Below are positions 17,206-25,490 of a DNA stretch of 64,000 nucleotides, one piece after another. This stretch comes from Actinomadura livida. Lineage in GTDB: Bacteria > Actinomycetota > Actinomycetes > Streptosporangiales > Streptosporangiaceae. Location: the NCBI RefSeq assembly GCF_014648675.1, contig NZ_BMRO01000005.1, positions 341,161-405,160 on the forward strand, read 5' to 3'. The notes under the pieces were generated by a model. The model was not told where the DNA came from. It saw only the letters and a program-made list of their open reading frames with translations, and made no database searches. Made by a program: the position numbers and the translations under genes. Numbering within the stretch: position 1 is the first letter of the stretch; each line of letters opens with the position of its first letter.

Positions 17206-17430
17206 TCCAGGTCGCCATCGAGTGCCGCCATGCCAGTGCAGTTGCCGCAGAATTTCGCCATGGCCTGAGCTGGGCGTTCGCTCGTTCCCCGGACTCGCGG
17301 AGCTTGGCGTGCGCGTGGTTGGTCTGCTTCTGCGCCTCGTGCTTGTCGCGTCCCTTGTAGGGCGCAGGATGTGCGCGCTGGCGCCCTGACTGACAGGCGT
17401 GCTCGGTTCGTGGCGCCTGGCACCGACAAG
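17180..17430 (-). pseudogene. IS5-family transposase C-terminal remnant
   Basis: On the minus strand a frame reads PYKGRDKHEAQKQTNHAHAK, then LRESGERANAQLRPW. This is very close to the C-terminal end of IS5-type DDE transposases, where KxxANRAHAxLRxxGERANAQLKxWRILRKLR is usual. The reading then moves to another frame (ILRQLHWHG), so a frameshift is present. No start, DDE triad or inverted repeats remain. It lies just upstream of the vWA-like operon. Confidence 0.6.
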
Positions 17431-17653
17431 GTTCGCGTCGGCGCGGGTGGCGCGATCGGTTACCCGCCCAAGCGTCACCACCGATTACGGAAGGCCGAAA
17501 ACCGCACAAATTCTTCTGCGTTGGAGGCGTCACCCCGAATCGGGGCATACCTGGATATAAAAGTACTTGCGGTGGCCGTTTCTGGTCAGTCAATCGAGTA
17601 GTTGACTTTGTTGTTGTGGCGCGCAACTGGATTGCTGGAGCGACAATGTTGAT
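17431..17653. promoter_or_regulatory. AT-rich upstream region of the vWA-like operon
   Basis: This stretch is markedly AT-richer than its surroundings. It contains the 13-bp palindrome CCCCGAATCGGGG (17533-17545), a TATAAA (17556-17561) and a TTGACT (17602-17607). None pair with proper -35/-10 spacing, so the promoter is not fixed. It probably drives the three following genes. Confidence 0.35.
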
Positions 17654-17935
17654 ATGAATGCTCGTCTCTGTGTTCTTACTGGTGGTGGTATCGCGTTGGC
17701 CGCCATGCTGGGTCTGGCGGTGTACTGGAGCCAGGTGGGCTTCCGGTTGGCCGACACCCTCGGGTGGATCGGTGCGGTGGTGGGGATCGGAGGGTTGGCC
17801 CTAGCGGTGTACGGGGTGGCCGCCCGCGGGGGCGGCTCGCGGGAAGAACCGGCCAGAGTGCAGATGGATGCCAAGGCGAGTGGCCAAAGCCGTATCCATC
17901 AGGCCGGCCGCGACCAGACGAACAATGAGAAATGA
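17654..17935 (+). CDS. Small membrane protein with C-terminal QAGRDQ motif
   Basis: The 93-residue protein has two membrane helices (about residues 7-27 and 36-57) and a cytosolic tail that ends ASGQSRIHQAGRDQTNNEK. The next protein carries a near copy of this motif near its N-terminus (RASGQGRVYQAGGDM). A similar ASG...QAGRDQ peptide recurs in actinomycete signalling and conflict proteins, by recollection only. The stop overlaps the next ATG. It could anchor or nucleate the vWA-like proteins; this is inference. Confidence 0.65.
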   Translation: MNARLCVLTGGGIALAAMLGLAVYWSQVGFRLADTLGWIGAVVGIGGLALAVYGVAARGGGSREEPARVQMDAKASGQSRIHQAGRDQTNNEK

Positions 17936-19137
17936 GCACCGGGCCGCGAACGCCGGAGCCTGATGCCGCACATCCGGCGGTGCGAATGAAGGGAAGGGCC
18001 TCAGGTCAGGGCCGGGTCTATCAGGCGGGTGGTGACATGCGCCTGTTCACCCTCGCTGTCCCTCCCAGTATCCGCACCCCGGTGCTCGTGGCGCTGGTGC
18101 TGGCTTTGCTGGTCGGTGGTGGATGGGTGCTGGTGAAGTGGGTGCGGCCGTTGTTCGCGCCGGCGTATAAGACGCAGTTCCTCATTGACTCGAGCTTGGC
18201 TTCGGGTGGTCCGGCGGCGGTCGCCGACTCGCTGCGCACGGCTGTCGGTAACGCGGCCGACGACGATGCGCTGGCATTGCGGAGCTTCGGGGGCGAATGC
18301 GGTGTCAGTGAAAACACCCGGCAGCTGGTCGGTTTCGGCACCGGTAACCGCGAGGAGATCTCCCAAGCCGCCGGTGAGGTGCGCTGGGGCGGGCGGCCTA
18401 CGCTGGTACGCGGAGTCGTCGAGGCGGTGGACGACTTCTCCAAGCGGCTGGCATGGGGCGCCGGCCAGCACGGCACCCGTGTCAACCGCATCATCGTGGT
18501 CACCCGGCACGGTACCGACGCGTGCGAGCAGGACCCCGCGGTCGTCCAGCGGGAGATACACGACCGTCTCGAGTCGGCCGGCCTGAAGGTGGACTTCAAG
18601 GTGATCGGCTACCAGGTTCCCGAGGCGGAACGTGAGCGGCTCAGGCAGATCTCAGCGGGGATCCGCGGCGACGCCCCGGTGTTCGCCGCCGATCCGGCCC
18701 GGCTGACCGCAGCCCTGGAGTGGTTCACCAACACCCAGCCCGTCCTGCAGGAGGCCAGGAAGGTCACTGACGTGCTGAACGCCGCCGTGGGTCAAGTGGA
18801 GGCCGCTCGCGCCGCCATTGAGGACGGTCGGCTCGACTTCGCCGACGATCAGCTTGACCGGGCCGGAGCGGCGGACATCGGTGCAGCGTTGGAGGCGCTG
18901 AAGCACCGTGCGACTACGCCGCAGGCGCGGGACATCCACCGCAAGGCGAGGCGGCTGTACTCCCAGCAGAGGCGTGTCGTCCAATCCGGGCGTGACCTGC
19001 TGGAGGCCAGCCGCGACGGCCGGTCCCGTGACGGTGAGTTCGCCGCCTACCGCGCCGCTGTCGTGACCTACAACCAACAGGCCGACGCGTTGAAGAGGGC
19101 TCTGGACGCGCTGCGGGCCACTGCACCAGGGGGATGA
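17932..19137 (+). CDS. Membrane-anchored vWA-like protein, first of two paralogues
   Basis: The protein has 401 residues. An N-terminal tail with QAGGDM precedes one membrane helix (about 48-70). A vWA-like domain (78-240) has FLIDSS at the MIDAS position, a PTL segment for the MIDAS Thr, and IIVVTRHGTDAC for the last strand. The metal site looks partly degenerate. Residues 265-395 are a coiled-coil region. With one helix, the vWA part would lie outside the cell. It is a paralogue of the next gene, sharing FGGECG, GNREEI and AVDDFS-type segments. Confidence 0.65.
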   Translation: MSTGPRTPEPDAAHPAVRMKGRASGQGRVYQAGGDMRLFTLAVPPSIRTPVLVALVLALLVGGGWVLVKWVRPLFAPAYKTQFLIDSSLASGGPAAVADSLRTAVGNAADDDALALRSFGGECGVSENTRQLVGFGTGNREEISQAAGEVRWGGRPTLVRGVVEAVDDFSKRLAWGAGQHGTRVNRIIVVTRHGTDACEQDPAVVQREIHDRLESAGLKVDFKVIGYQVPEAERERLRQISAGIRGDAPVFAADPARLTAALEWFTNTQPVLQEARKVTDVLNAAVGQVEAARAAIEDGRLDFADDQLDRAGAADIGAALEALKHRATTPQARDIHRKARRLYSQQRRVVQSGRDLLEASRDGRSRDGEFAAYRAAVVTYNQQADALKRALDALRATAPGG

Positions 19138-20561
19138 TCGTGCCATCTTTGCGCCGTCGGCCGTTGCTGTGGGGGCTGGCCGTGACCGCGATTTTGGCGG
19201 TTGTGGCGGGCGTGGTCGGCTTTGTCGTCAGGTCGATCCCGCAGTACCGGACGACGTTCCTGATCGATGCGTCCGTCACGAACCAGGCGGATTTCCAGGA
19301 GGTGCGTCGTTCGGTTGTCTCTGCCGCGCGGAACGCGGGTGAGCGGGACGCGCTGGCCTTGCGCCGGTTCGGCGGCGAGTGCGGAAACGGCGGCAATACC
19401 CGGTCCCTGGTGGACAGCGGAATGGGCAACCGCGAGAAGATCGGCGCAGCGGCCCGGGCGCTCACCGCGCAGGGCAAGCCCACGCTGGGCAGCGGGCTCC
19501 TGGCGGCGATCGACGACTTCTCCGGCCGGCACCCGTTCCGAGGCAGCAAGGGCAACCGCATCATCGTGGTGACCGGGCACGGAACCGACGCCTGCAGCAG
19601 CGACCCCGCTGAACTGGGCCGCACTATCAAGAGCCGGGCCAGAGCCGTCGGCGTGGACATCGACCTGCGGTTCGTCGGCTACAAGGTCCCCGACGCTGGC
19701 CGGACCGTGCTCGGCAAGATCGCCGCGACGACCGGGAACCCCACACCCGACTTCCCCCGGAACGGCACCGAACTTGCCGAGACACTGAAGAAGTACACCG
19801 TCCCGACATCCACCGACCCCAGTCCGATCGCCCTCCCGGCTCAGTCGGTAACCACGCGGCCATGCACGTTGGAGCACGAGCAGCGCGGATGGAAAAAGAC
19901 CCCCCAGCCGTCGACCTTCCAACTGCCCGCGCAGATGAAGCTCCCGCCCGGAGCGGCCGTTTACGAGGTTCCGCACCACCCGTCCAGGTCAGGTGTCTCC
20001 CGCTTCATCGGGGAGGCCGGAAAGGCGACTTGTTCCGGCGGACCGCCCGCCGAGGTGAGCGAGGGGCACCACATCAGCGCCACCGTCAGCAAGCCGTTCC
20101 CCGAGGACGGGCCCGATCTCCAAGATCTCAACGACCCCGATCAGATGAGCAGTGTTCGCCTCGTCGTCGAGGACCCCCACGCTTCCTGCTACCTGTTCCC
20201 CAAGAACAAGAGCCGGGAGCCCGGTGCCGCGTCGGAGTGCGGGACGGTCGCCGCTGGGATCTGGCTCGCCAATCGCGAGGAGATACCGACGGGGGACCCG
20301 CGCTACAAAGCCGTTCTGTCATACGATCCCGGCCTCGGAAACCATAAGCGGCTCCCCGGGACGATGGAGGTAGTCCTCGCGGTGGAACGGCCCGGCCCCT
20401 ACAACCCGGCGATCTTGTGCATACAACCGAAGAACAGGGCCTCCCTGTGCACTGCGGCTCTGACCTTCCACTTTATGGAAACGATGAAGGACTCCCTGTC
20501 GAAGACCACCTTGGAAAGCGGCGCGCAGCAAATCGCACGTTTCGTTTCGAAGAGGTCCTGA
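19134..20561 (+). CDS. Membrane-anchored vWA-like protein, second paralogue with exported domain
   Basis: The protein has 475 residues. A signal-anchor helix (10-32) is followed by a vWA-like domain (40-225) with FLIDAS, NTRSLV, KPTLGSGLLAAIDDFS and IIVVTGHGTDAC, closely matching the preceding protein. Residues 240-475 form an extra domain with several well-spaced cysteines, as in oxidised extracytoplasmic proteins, and no known fold. The ATG overlaps the previous stop (ATGA). The target is unknown; binding a surface or host component is possible. Confidence 0.65.
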   Translation: MIVPSLRRRPLLWGLAVTAILAVVAGVVGFVVRSIPQYRTTFLIDASVTNQADFQEVRRSVVSAARNAGERDALALRRFGGECGNGGNTRSLVDSGMGNREKIGAAARALTAQGKPTLGSGLLAAIDDFSGRHPFRGSKGNRIIVVTGHGTDACSSDPAELGRTIKSRARAVGVDIDLRFVGYKVPDAGRTVLGKIAATTGNPTPDFPRNGTELAETLKKYTVPTSTDPSPIALPAQSVTTRPCTLEHEQRGWKKTPQPSTFQLPAQMKLPPGAAVYEVPHHPSRSGVSRFIGEAGKATCSGGPPAEVSEGHHISATVSKPFPEDGPDLQDLNDPDQMSSVRLVVEDPHASCYLFPKNKSREPGAASECGTVAAGIWLANREEIPTGDPRYKAVLSYDPGLGNHKRLPGTMEVVLAVERPGPYNPAILCIQPKNRASLCTAALTFHFMETMKDSLSKTTLESGAQQIARFVSKRS

Positions 20562-20704
20562 GGCACGGGCATCCAGAAAGCTGATTTTGGCTGGCGACGG
20601 TGTCGACTGCCGAGACGTCCCCACCACCATGGTCGAACCTGCACGTAAGATCGCGCCTGCCGGTTCCAGCGCCACGCCGCTGACGTTGCACGCCAGCTTG
20701 GCGA

Positions 20705-20815
20705 TCACCACGTCGCAAGGTAGGCGATGGTGATGCCGTACCGCCTGGCCAGGGCCGGCAGCGCCGGAAGGTGGACGCCGTCGAAATGGTCGTCTACCAG
20801 TGCTTCAACCGGGTT
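20705..20815 (-). pseudogene. Fragment related to the C-terminal part of the BldC-like protein at 25491
   Basis: The minus strand reads VEALVDDHFDG, then LPALARRYGITIAYLATW and stops. The intact BldC-like protein in this window has LETLVDDHYGGDPARALIDL and RYGLAVTFLHRAW in the same order. The N-terminal helix-turn-helix is gone, replaced by transposase-derived sequence. This is a decayed paralogue. Confidence 0.55.
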
Positions 20816-20866
20816 GCGTGTCGAGCCTGAACGGTCAGGCGCCCCGGTTGGAGAGCTTTGCTCAAG

Positions 20867-21010
20867 TCCACGCGACGATGCAAGAGAGGCTTGAACGGGT
20901 CCAGCACGCTGGCCCGTGGGGTCTGCCAGCGTCCGTCGACCAGTTCCCTGCCAGGTCGCCACGCGGGCGTAGCGCTGAACGGTGTGCCGTCCCAGCCCAG
21001 ACGAGGCGCG
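20867..21010 (-). pseudogene. ISL3-family transposase fragment (HTH and core start)
   Basis: The minus strand reads GLGRHTVQRYARVATWQ. After a one-base frameshift it continues ELVDGRWQTPRASVLDPFKP and LLHRRVD. This matches the region after the helix-turn-helix of ISL3-type transposases, where HTVRRYA...W and VLDPFKPYL are typical. The ends are missing. Confidence 0.6.
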
Positions 21011-21050
21011 ATGGCTCGGATCGCCCGATGTTAGGCACCTCGGAGAGAGT

Positions 21051-21188
21051 TGCACCAACTTCGCCGAACTGGTCCAGGAAGTATGCGTGCTGGGCTACAC
21101 CGGCAACTACTCCAGGGTTCGAGGCCACCTGGCCGAGCATCGTCCCCACAAGGCGCCGCTGGTCCCACCTCTGGCTGTTAAGCCATAG
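21051..21188 (+). pseudogene. ISL3-family transposase fragment, opposite orientation
   Basis: The plus strand reads CTNFAELVQEVCVLGYTGNY, then SRVRGHLAEHRP, and stops after 46 codons. ISL3-type transposases carry C(T/R)NA..LxxEIRAxGYTGSxxxV at this point, directly after the DPFKPYL segment seen on the minus strand next door. The two pieces have been inverted with respect to each other. Confidence 0.55.
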
Positions 21189-21219
21189 GTTGTTGTGGGG
21201 GTTGTCGGTGGGTTCTGTC

Positions 21220-22032
21220 TTAGCGGAGGAGTTCGCGTCGGTGCATTGCCCATTTTACGGCTGCGTCGACTACGGCTCGGGCCCATGGGTGGGTGGGTGT
21301 CCAGAATGCTTCGAGCCAGGTGGTGGCCACCAATCTCGCGTAGTAGCCGAGAACGGCCGGGTCGGCGTTCTTCCAGGTATCCAGTTCGGCCATTAGGGCT
21401 TCGGCTTCGTGAGGAGTGTGGCCGCAGGCGATGAGGTTGACCACCAGGTCGGCAGGGTTGACCAGGGGGGCGCCGCGGGAGGTCATTCCCCAGTCGACCA
21501 GCCGGGCTCCGGTGCCGGTGATCAGGACGTTTCCGGGGTTGAGGTCGGTGTGCAGGAGGGCGGTCCCGGCGATCTGGGTGAGGTGCTGGGGGACGGTGGC
21601 GTAGTCGGACCAGCGGCCTTCAAACCACATCACGTCCACGGTGGCGGGTAGCCGCAGGTTCTCCAGCGTCGCGAGGGCTTCGAGGATGGTGTTCAGGTCA
21701 CGGGAGCCGGGGGTGTAGTCGGCGCGTCGTCCTTGCACATGTTCGAAGCCGAGGAGCCTCCACCCGCTGGCCGTGAGGTCGCACAGCAGTTCCGGCGTGA
21801 CGGAGCGGACGTGGGGGTTGACGGCGGCTTCTCGGTCGAGTTGGGCGGTGGCGCGTTCGTTGGCGATGGGTGCGCCTTTGAGGAACACCGGCCCGTCCTT
21901 CAGATGGGCGACGGTGGCGAGTGCGGAGCGTCTGCCTTCGCTGATCGGCTCGACCTTGATGATCGGCCCGAATTGGTCTTGAACGGCGCTGCGTAGGTCG
22001 GATGGCAGGCTCTGCCACTCGATGCGATCCAT
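21220..22032 (-). CDS. Aminoglycoside phosphotransferase-family kinase
   Basis: The protein has 270 residues. It has the APH fold with a single Lys strand (GPVFLKGAP), the Brenner-type loop LLHTDLNPGNVLI with catalytic Asp and Asn, and the metal motif LVDWG. The family phosphorylates antibiotics, choline, homoserine or sugars; the substrate cannot be told here. The ATG at 22032 is favoured over upstream in-frame starts, which add a basic, non-homologous leader. It is the last gene of a minus-strand run beginning at 24351. Confidence 0.8.
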   Translation of the reverse strand: MDRIEWQSLPSDLRSAVQDQFGPIIKVEPISEGRRSALATVAHLKDGPVFLKGAPIANERATAQLDREAAVNPHVRSVTPELLCDLTASGWRLLGFEHVQGRRADYTPGSRDLNTILEALATLENLRLPATVDVMWFEGRWSDYATVPQHLTQIAGTALLHTDLNPGNVLITGTGARLVDWGMTSRGAPLVNPADLVVNLIACGHTPHEAEALMAELDTWKNADPAVLGYYARLVATTWLEAFWTPTHPWARAVVDAAVKWAMHRRELLR

Positions 22033-22054
22033 GAGGGCAGAGCCTGCCACGCGA

Positions 22055-22585
22055 TCAGGCACTTTGCGGCCCGAACGCCTCTGCCGAGGGCGGTGGTGCA
22101 CCGGTGCCATTGCACCGCGCGTGGCGGGCCTCATCGCTGACCTTGACGACGCACGGGTTGGGCGGGCAGCACGGGTACGCGGCGCCGGTCCAGTGTTCGA
22201 GTTCGACCCGGTAGCCGGTGGCGTACAACGCGGGCAGTGTCCGGGCGATCTCCTCCTCGCCCATGCTCACCCCAGGGGCGGGCGGGATGTGGTGCAGGTA
22301 GTAGCCGAGGTTCTCCTCGCAGAACCGCATGTAGTCCTGGGAGTGAAGGAGGAAGGCGTGCCAGCCGGGATCGACGCTCTCGGACATGGCGAGCCGGACG
22401 CCGGGGTTCTCGGCGACGGCGCGCAGCCACACCAACGCCTGCCCGACCACTCCTTCGGCGTAGGTACGGGTGACGTTCAAGTCCTTGGCGACGTAGGCCG
22501 ACAGAGTGGCGAACAGGTCGGCCTCGACCAGATCGCGAGGGTCGTGGGCGGTCGTCTGGCCCGGGCGGGTGGTCGTGATGGTCAT
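22055..22585 (-). CDS. Glycine-rich-domain-protein-like hypothetical
   Basis: The 176-residue protein from an ATG follows GGAGGATGCG. It carries a helical segment with VDPGWHAFLLHSQDY and FCEENLG, the WHxF(L)LxxxxY...C pattern of the GRDP-like family of unknown function. A Cys/Pro cluster (CCPPNPC) lies near residue 140 and could bind metal. It is 22 bases from the APH-like kinase on the same strand. The role is unknown. Confidence 0.65.
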   Translation of the reverse strand: MTITTTRPGQTTAHDPRDLVEADLFATLSAYVAKDLNVTRTYAEGVVGQALVWLRAVAENPGVRLAMSESVDPGWHAFLLHSQDYMRFCEENLGYYLHHIPPAPGVSMGEEEIARTLPALYATGYRVELEHWTGAAYPCCPPNPCVVKVSDEARHARCNGTGAPPPSAEAFGPQSA

Positions 22586-22636
22586 CGCATCCTCCAAGCG
22601 GGCGCGCTGAGGCGTGGCCGCGGTCCGGGGCGCGCG

Positions 22637-22663
22637 CCGGCTGGCCTGACGGGCACCAGCCGG
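22637..22663 (-). terminator. Hairpin between XRE and GRDP-like genes
   Basis: CCGGCTGG (22637-22644) and CCAGCCGG (22656-22663) form a perfect 8-bp stem with an 11-base loop in the gap after the XRE gene. There is no T-tract, which is usual for actinomycete terminators. It may instead only attenuate read-through to the two genes below. Confidence 0.4.
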
Positions 22664-22728
22664 GGCTGCGGTGCTGTGGGGCATCTTCAGCGTCGTCCAG
22701 GCCCGGAATGGATGGCCAGGAACTTGCT

Positions 22729-23577
22729 TCAGCTTGCTCGCACTGTCTGGATTGCCGCATTGATGAGATCGCGGGCAGCGGCGCCGTACACGGCGGATGA
22801 CGCCAGGTACTCGAACTCCTGGAGGTACACCGCGATCTCGCGCGGCTGGATGATCGCCAACTCGGCGGCGGCGGTGTCGACCAGTACCAGGCGCTCGTCG
22901 AAGACCCAGAATCCGTGGTTGGGTGCGCGCCGGTGCCGCGCCCGGGTCGGGATGATGCCCAGGCTCAGGCGGGGCAGGATCGACAGCGTGAGCAACCGCT
23001 CCAGCTGTTCGACCAGGACGTCATCGTCGGCCAGGCCGATCGTCAGGGCGACCTCGCACATGACCATGTGGAAGCGCCGGTCACGGTCCCCGCGGCGCAG
23101 GATCTCCTGTCGCTCCATCCGGGCATTCACTGCGTCGGTGACGTCCCCGCCGGTGCCGTGGAAGGCGATGTTGTCGCGGAACCGCTGCTCGGCGTACTCC
23201 CGCGTTTGCAGCAGACCGGGGATGACGATCGGTTCGAACACCCGGAACAGGCGCGTCTCGGCCTCCTGCGCCGCGATGGTCTGCTGCCGGCGGTGGGCAC
23301 CGGCGCGCCATTCGCGCCGCCACTCCATGTAGGCGCTGGAGATGTTCCGGACGGTCGCGATCAGATCCGGGACGTGCTCTTCGGCGCCGACGAGACGGCA
23401 CCAAGTGCGTATGTCGTCCTCGCTCGGAGTCTGCTTGCCGTGCTCGATCTTGGAGACTTTGCTTTCATGCCAGCCCGCAAGCGTGGCCAGCCGGCGCTGC
23501 GGGAGCCGTCCGTCCTGGCGTAGTTCGCGTAGCCGCAGCCCTAGAGCCTCGCGCGCCTGCTGACGGGGCGTGGACAT
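22729..23577 (-). CDS. XRE-family HTH regulator with DUF5753-like C-terminus
   Basis: The 282-residue protein has an HTH at residues 12-65 (LRELRQDGRLPQRRLATLAG and ESKVSKIEHGKQTP). A large sensor part contains IPGLLQTREYAEQRF and IIPTRARHRRAPNHGFW. It is the second such regulator in the window; its neighbour is DUF6879, a partner often seen with this regulator type. It probably controls the operon that starts at 24351. Confidence 0.82.
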   Translation of the reverse strand: MSTPRQQAREALGLRLRELRQDGRLPQRRLATLAGWHESKVSKIEHGKQTPSEDDIRTWCRLVGAEEHVPDLIATVRNISSAYMEWRREWRAGAHRRQQTIAAQEAETRLFRVFEPIVIPGLLQTREYAEQRFRDNIAFHGTGGDVTDAVNARMERQEILRRGDRDRRFHMVMCEVALTIGLADDDVLVEQLERLLTLSILPRLSLGIIPTRARHRRAPNHGFWVFDERLVLVDTAAAELAIIQPREIAVYLQEFEYLASSAVYGAAARDLINAAIQTVRAS

Positions 23578-23586
23578 GACCGATCG

Positions 23587-24126
23587 CTACAGGCTCCGCA
23601 TGAACTCGTCGCGGCTGAGCGAGGCGTCCCACGCGATCCGCCGCCACGCCTGGTGCTGCTCAACGGTCTCGGGTTCGTCAATCAGCTCGGCGCCGATAAA
23701 GGCGTCGTCGGCATCGAAGTGCAGGACGGCTACACGCTCGTCGTCGAACAGCCACGAGTCCACGGGCGGCCGCACTGGGAGGTCCAGCCGGGCGGCACGG
23801 TCGCGGTCGAGGTAGCGGATCTCCTCACCGGCCGCGAGGTTGCCTTGAGCCGACCACAACGCGTATCGGGAGTAGTCGCCGAGCGGCACGGTAACCACCC
23901 GCACGCGAGAGAACGGGCGGCCCTGCTCGGCGGCTTGCCGGGTCATGTCGTACCAGGGGCCCGAGCTGACCGACTCGTCCAGTTCCCGGTGACCGCCCAA
24001 GAACGCTTCGAAGGAAGGGTGCTCATTGGGCACGTTGTAGCGATCGCGTGTCTCCAACCGGAAGGCGCAGCGCCGGACGGTGTGGAACAGCTCTCCGAGT
24101 TGGTCGCCGGTCAGCAACTCGGCCAC
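23587..24126 (-). CDS. DUF6879 protein
   Basis: The 179-residue protein matches DUF6879 by its N-terminal LFHTVRRCAFRLETRDRYN and its central SRVRVVTVPLGDYSRYALW. A later DDERVAVLHFD completes the pattern. The family is actinomycete-specific, commonly encoded beside DUF5753 regulators, and thought to be the toxin-like or effector partner. That function is unproven. It ends nine bases before the XRE gene. Confidence 0.8.
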   Translation of the reverse strand: MAELLTGDQLGELFHTVRRCAFRLETRDRYNVPNEHPSFEAFLGGHRELDESVSSGPWYDMTRQAAEQGRPFSRVRVVTVPLGDYSRYALWSAQGNLAAGEEIRYLDRDRAARLDLPVRPPVDSWLFDDERVAVLHFDADDAFIGAELIDEPETVEQHQAWRRIAWDASLSRDEFMRSL

Positions 24127-24129
24127 CGA

Positions 24130-24351
24130 TCACCCTCCCTGATGGTGCTCCTGGTAGTGCTCGATCAGATGCCGCACCAGGCTCGGGTCGATCTCCACGA
24201 GCGTCTCGTCCCCGGCCAGATCGCGGACATCGCCGAGCGCCGTGGTGTCGGTGACGACCTTGCCCTGCACCACATAGGTACCGCGGTCAGTGGCGTACAT
24301 AGCCGGACAGGTGCCCTGATTCGAGTCCGTACCGAGGAACCGTAGCCGCAT
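24130..24351 (-). CDS. Small hypothetical protein paired with DUF6879
   Basis: The 73-residue acidic protein begins MRLRFLGTDSNQGTCPAMYA and ends in a helix LVRHLIEHYQEHH. Small proteins with this GTDSxxGxCPxxxxTDRGTYVVQG pattern precede DUF6879 genes in other actinomycetes, by recollection. It is the first gene of a five-gene minus-strand run, three bases from DUF6879, with repeated CTTGCT elements just upstream. The function is unknown. Confidence 0.7.
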   Translation of the reverse strand: MRLRFLGTDSNQGTCPAMYATDRGTYVVQGKVVTDTTALGDVRDLAGDETLVEIDPSLVRHLIEHYQEHHQGG

Positions 24352-24697
24352 GGTCTCCCCTTCGCCCAGACGCTTGCTAGTACTTGCTCAAAAGCCTGTG
24401 CCACTTTGGAGGCGGCGTCAAGAGAGGGAAGAACGGGTCCGCCCGGTTGCCACGTGCGAGCAGCGCTACAGCAGGGGAGGTACCGCTTCGAGCGACAAGA
24501 CCTCCAGGCGCCGCGAAGGGCGGTGCCCTCAAGAGGGCGTGGACCGCGACCCCCTGACGCCAGGCCGCACATCGGCTACGGGAGCCCGCCGCCCGCGAGG
24601 AGCACCACATCCCACGGGCGCTATACGCCGCTGGCGGCCGGACTTGATAAGGCGTACGTCCCACGTCACCGACCATCAGTCAGTACTGTCCAGGCAC
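24352..24697. promoter_or_regulatory. Divergent control region with CTTGCT repeats
   Basis: This is a 346-base gap. CTTGCT occurs at 24373-24378 and 24383-24388, exactly one helical turn apart, 22-37 bases upstream of the minus-strand gene. Such in-phase direct repeats suit a regulator that binds cooperatively. The remainder, 24400-24697, shows no supported gene on either strand. Confidence 0.4.
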
Positions 24698-25216
24698 GTG
24701 AGCCCTATCCGGCGAGTCGCGATTATCGGCTGTGGAGGCAGTGGCAAAACGACCATCGGTCGCCGCCTCGCTGCATCGCTCGGCACCACGCTTACGCATC
24801 TGGACGCGGTGTACTACGACGACGAGTGGAACAAACTGCCGCAGGACGAGTTCGCCGCGATCCAGGAAGACCTGGCCGCCGCCGAGAGCTGGGTGATCGA
24901 CGGCAACTACGCCGGCACCCTCCCGATCCGGCTACGCCGCGCAACTCATGTCGTCTTCCTCGATCTGCCCGCCGTCACCTGTCTGTGGGGCATCACCCAG
25001 CGGCGCTGGCGCTATCGCGGTGGCCAGCACAGCGACGGCGTCTACGACACCATTAACTGGGGTTTCATTAAGTACGTCTGGGGCTACCGCAAGGAAATGG
25101 CGCCGCGCGTGCGTGCACTGCTCGACGAGCACGCCGGCGACGCCGAGGTGTTCATCGTGCGGTCGCGCCGTGAGGCCAAGCGCCTCACCGCAGAGCTGGA
25201 GCGCACGACCCGCTGA
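24698..25216 (+). CDS. P-loop kinase, FlaR/topology-modulation family
   Basis: The 172-residue protein from GTG starts directly with the strand RRVAIIG and the Walker A CGGSGKTT. It then has HLDAVYYDDEW, the substrate-binding region of adenylate-kinase-like FlaR proteins, and a DGNYAGTL loop. The C-terminus has RWRYRGGQHSDGVY and FIVRSRREAKR. The family is annotated as DNA topology modulation or adenylate-kinase-like; the substrate is uncertain. A hairpin terminator follows. Confidence 0.8.
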   Translation: MSPIRRVAIIGCGGSGKTTIGRRLAASLGTTLTHLDAVYYDDEWNKLPQDEFAAIQEDLAAAESWVIDGNYAGTLPIRLRRATHVVFLDLPAVTCLWGITQRRWRYRGGQHSDGVYDTINWGFIKYVWGYRKEMAPRVRALLDEHAGDAEVFIVRSRREAKRLTAELERTTR

Positions 25217-25233
25217 CCGATCGAGGGGGCGGT

Positions 25234-25264
25234 GACGCAGCCGGGCTCACCGGTCGGCTGCGTC
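25234..25264 (+). terminator. Intrinsic-type terminator after the FlaR-like gene
   Basis: GACGCAGCCG (25234-25243) and CGGCTGCGTC (25255-25264) make a perfect 10-bp stem around an 11-base loop, 18 bases after the stop. No T-run follows, as is common in actinomycetes. Confidence 0.6.
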
Positions 25265-25490
25265 GTGCCCGGATGTGTGCGCTGACCAGCGCGCCCCGGC
25301 GCCTTCCAGGTCGGCGATCAGCCGTTGATGCGACGAACTGCGCGCCGTCCTGCGACGCCGGGCATGCCCACGCGCGGCCTCGAAACGGCTCCCGCTTCGC
25401 CAAGGCTCGTTCTGCGCGCTAGGGGATCGTTGCCGCAGAGGCGGGTGATCCGAAGCCTCGCCAATGCGGGCACAGGCCGATCGAGGTTGT

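Larger units (their letters stand above)
20562..21219. other. Gene-poor region of scrambled remnants
   Basis: These 658 bases hold no intact gene. They contain a fragment of a BldC-like regulator and two oppositely oriented fragments of an ISL3-type transposase, each annotated separately. Frames are interrupted and their order does not match a single insertion, so several insertions and rearrangements have happened here. Confidence 0.6.
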
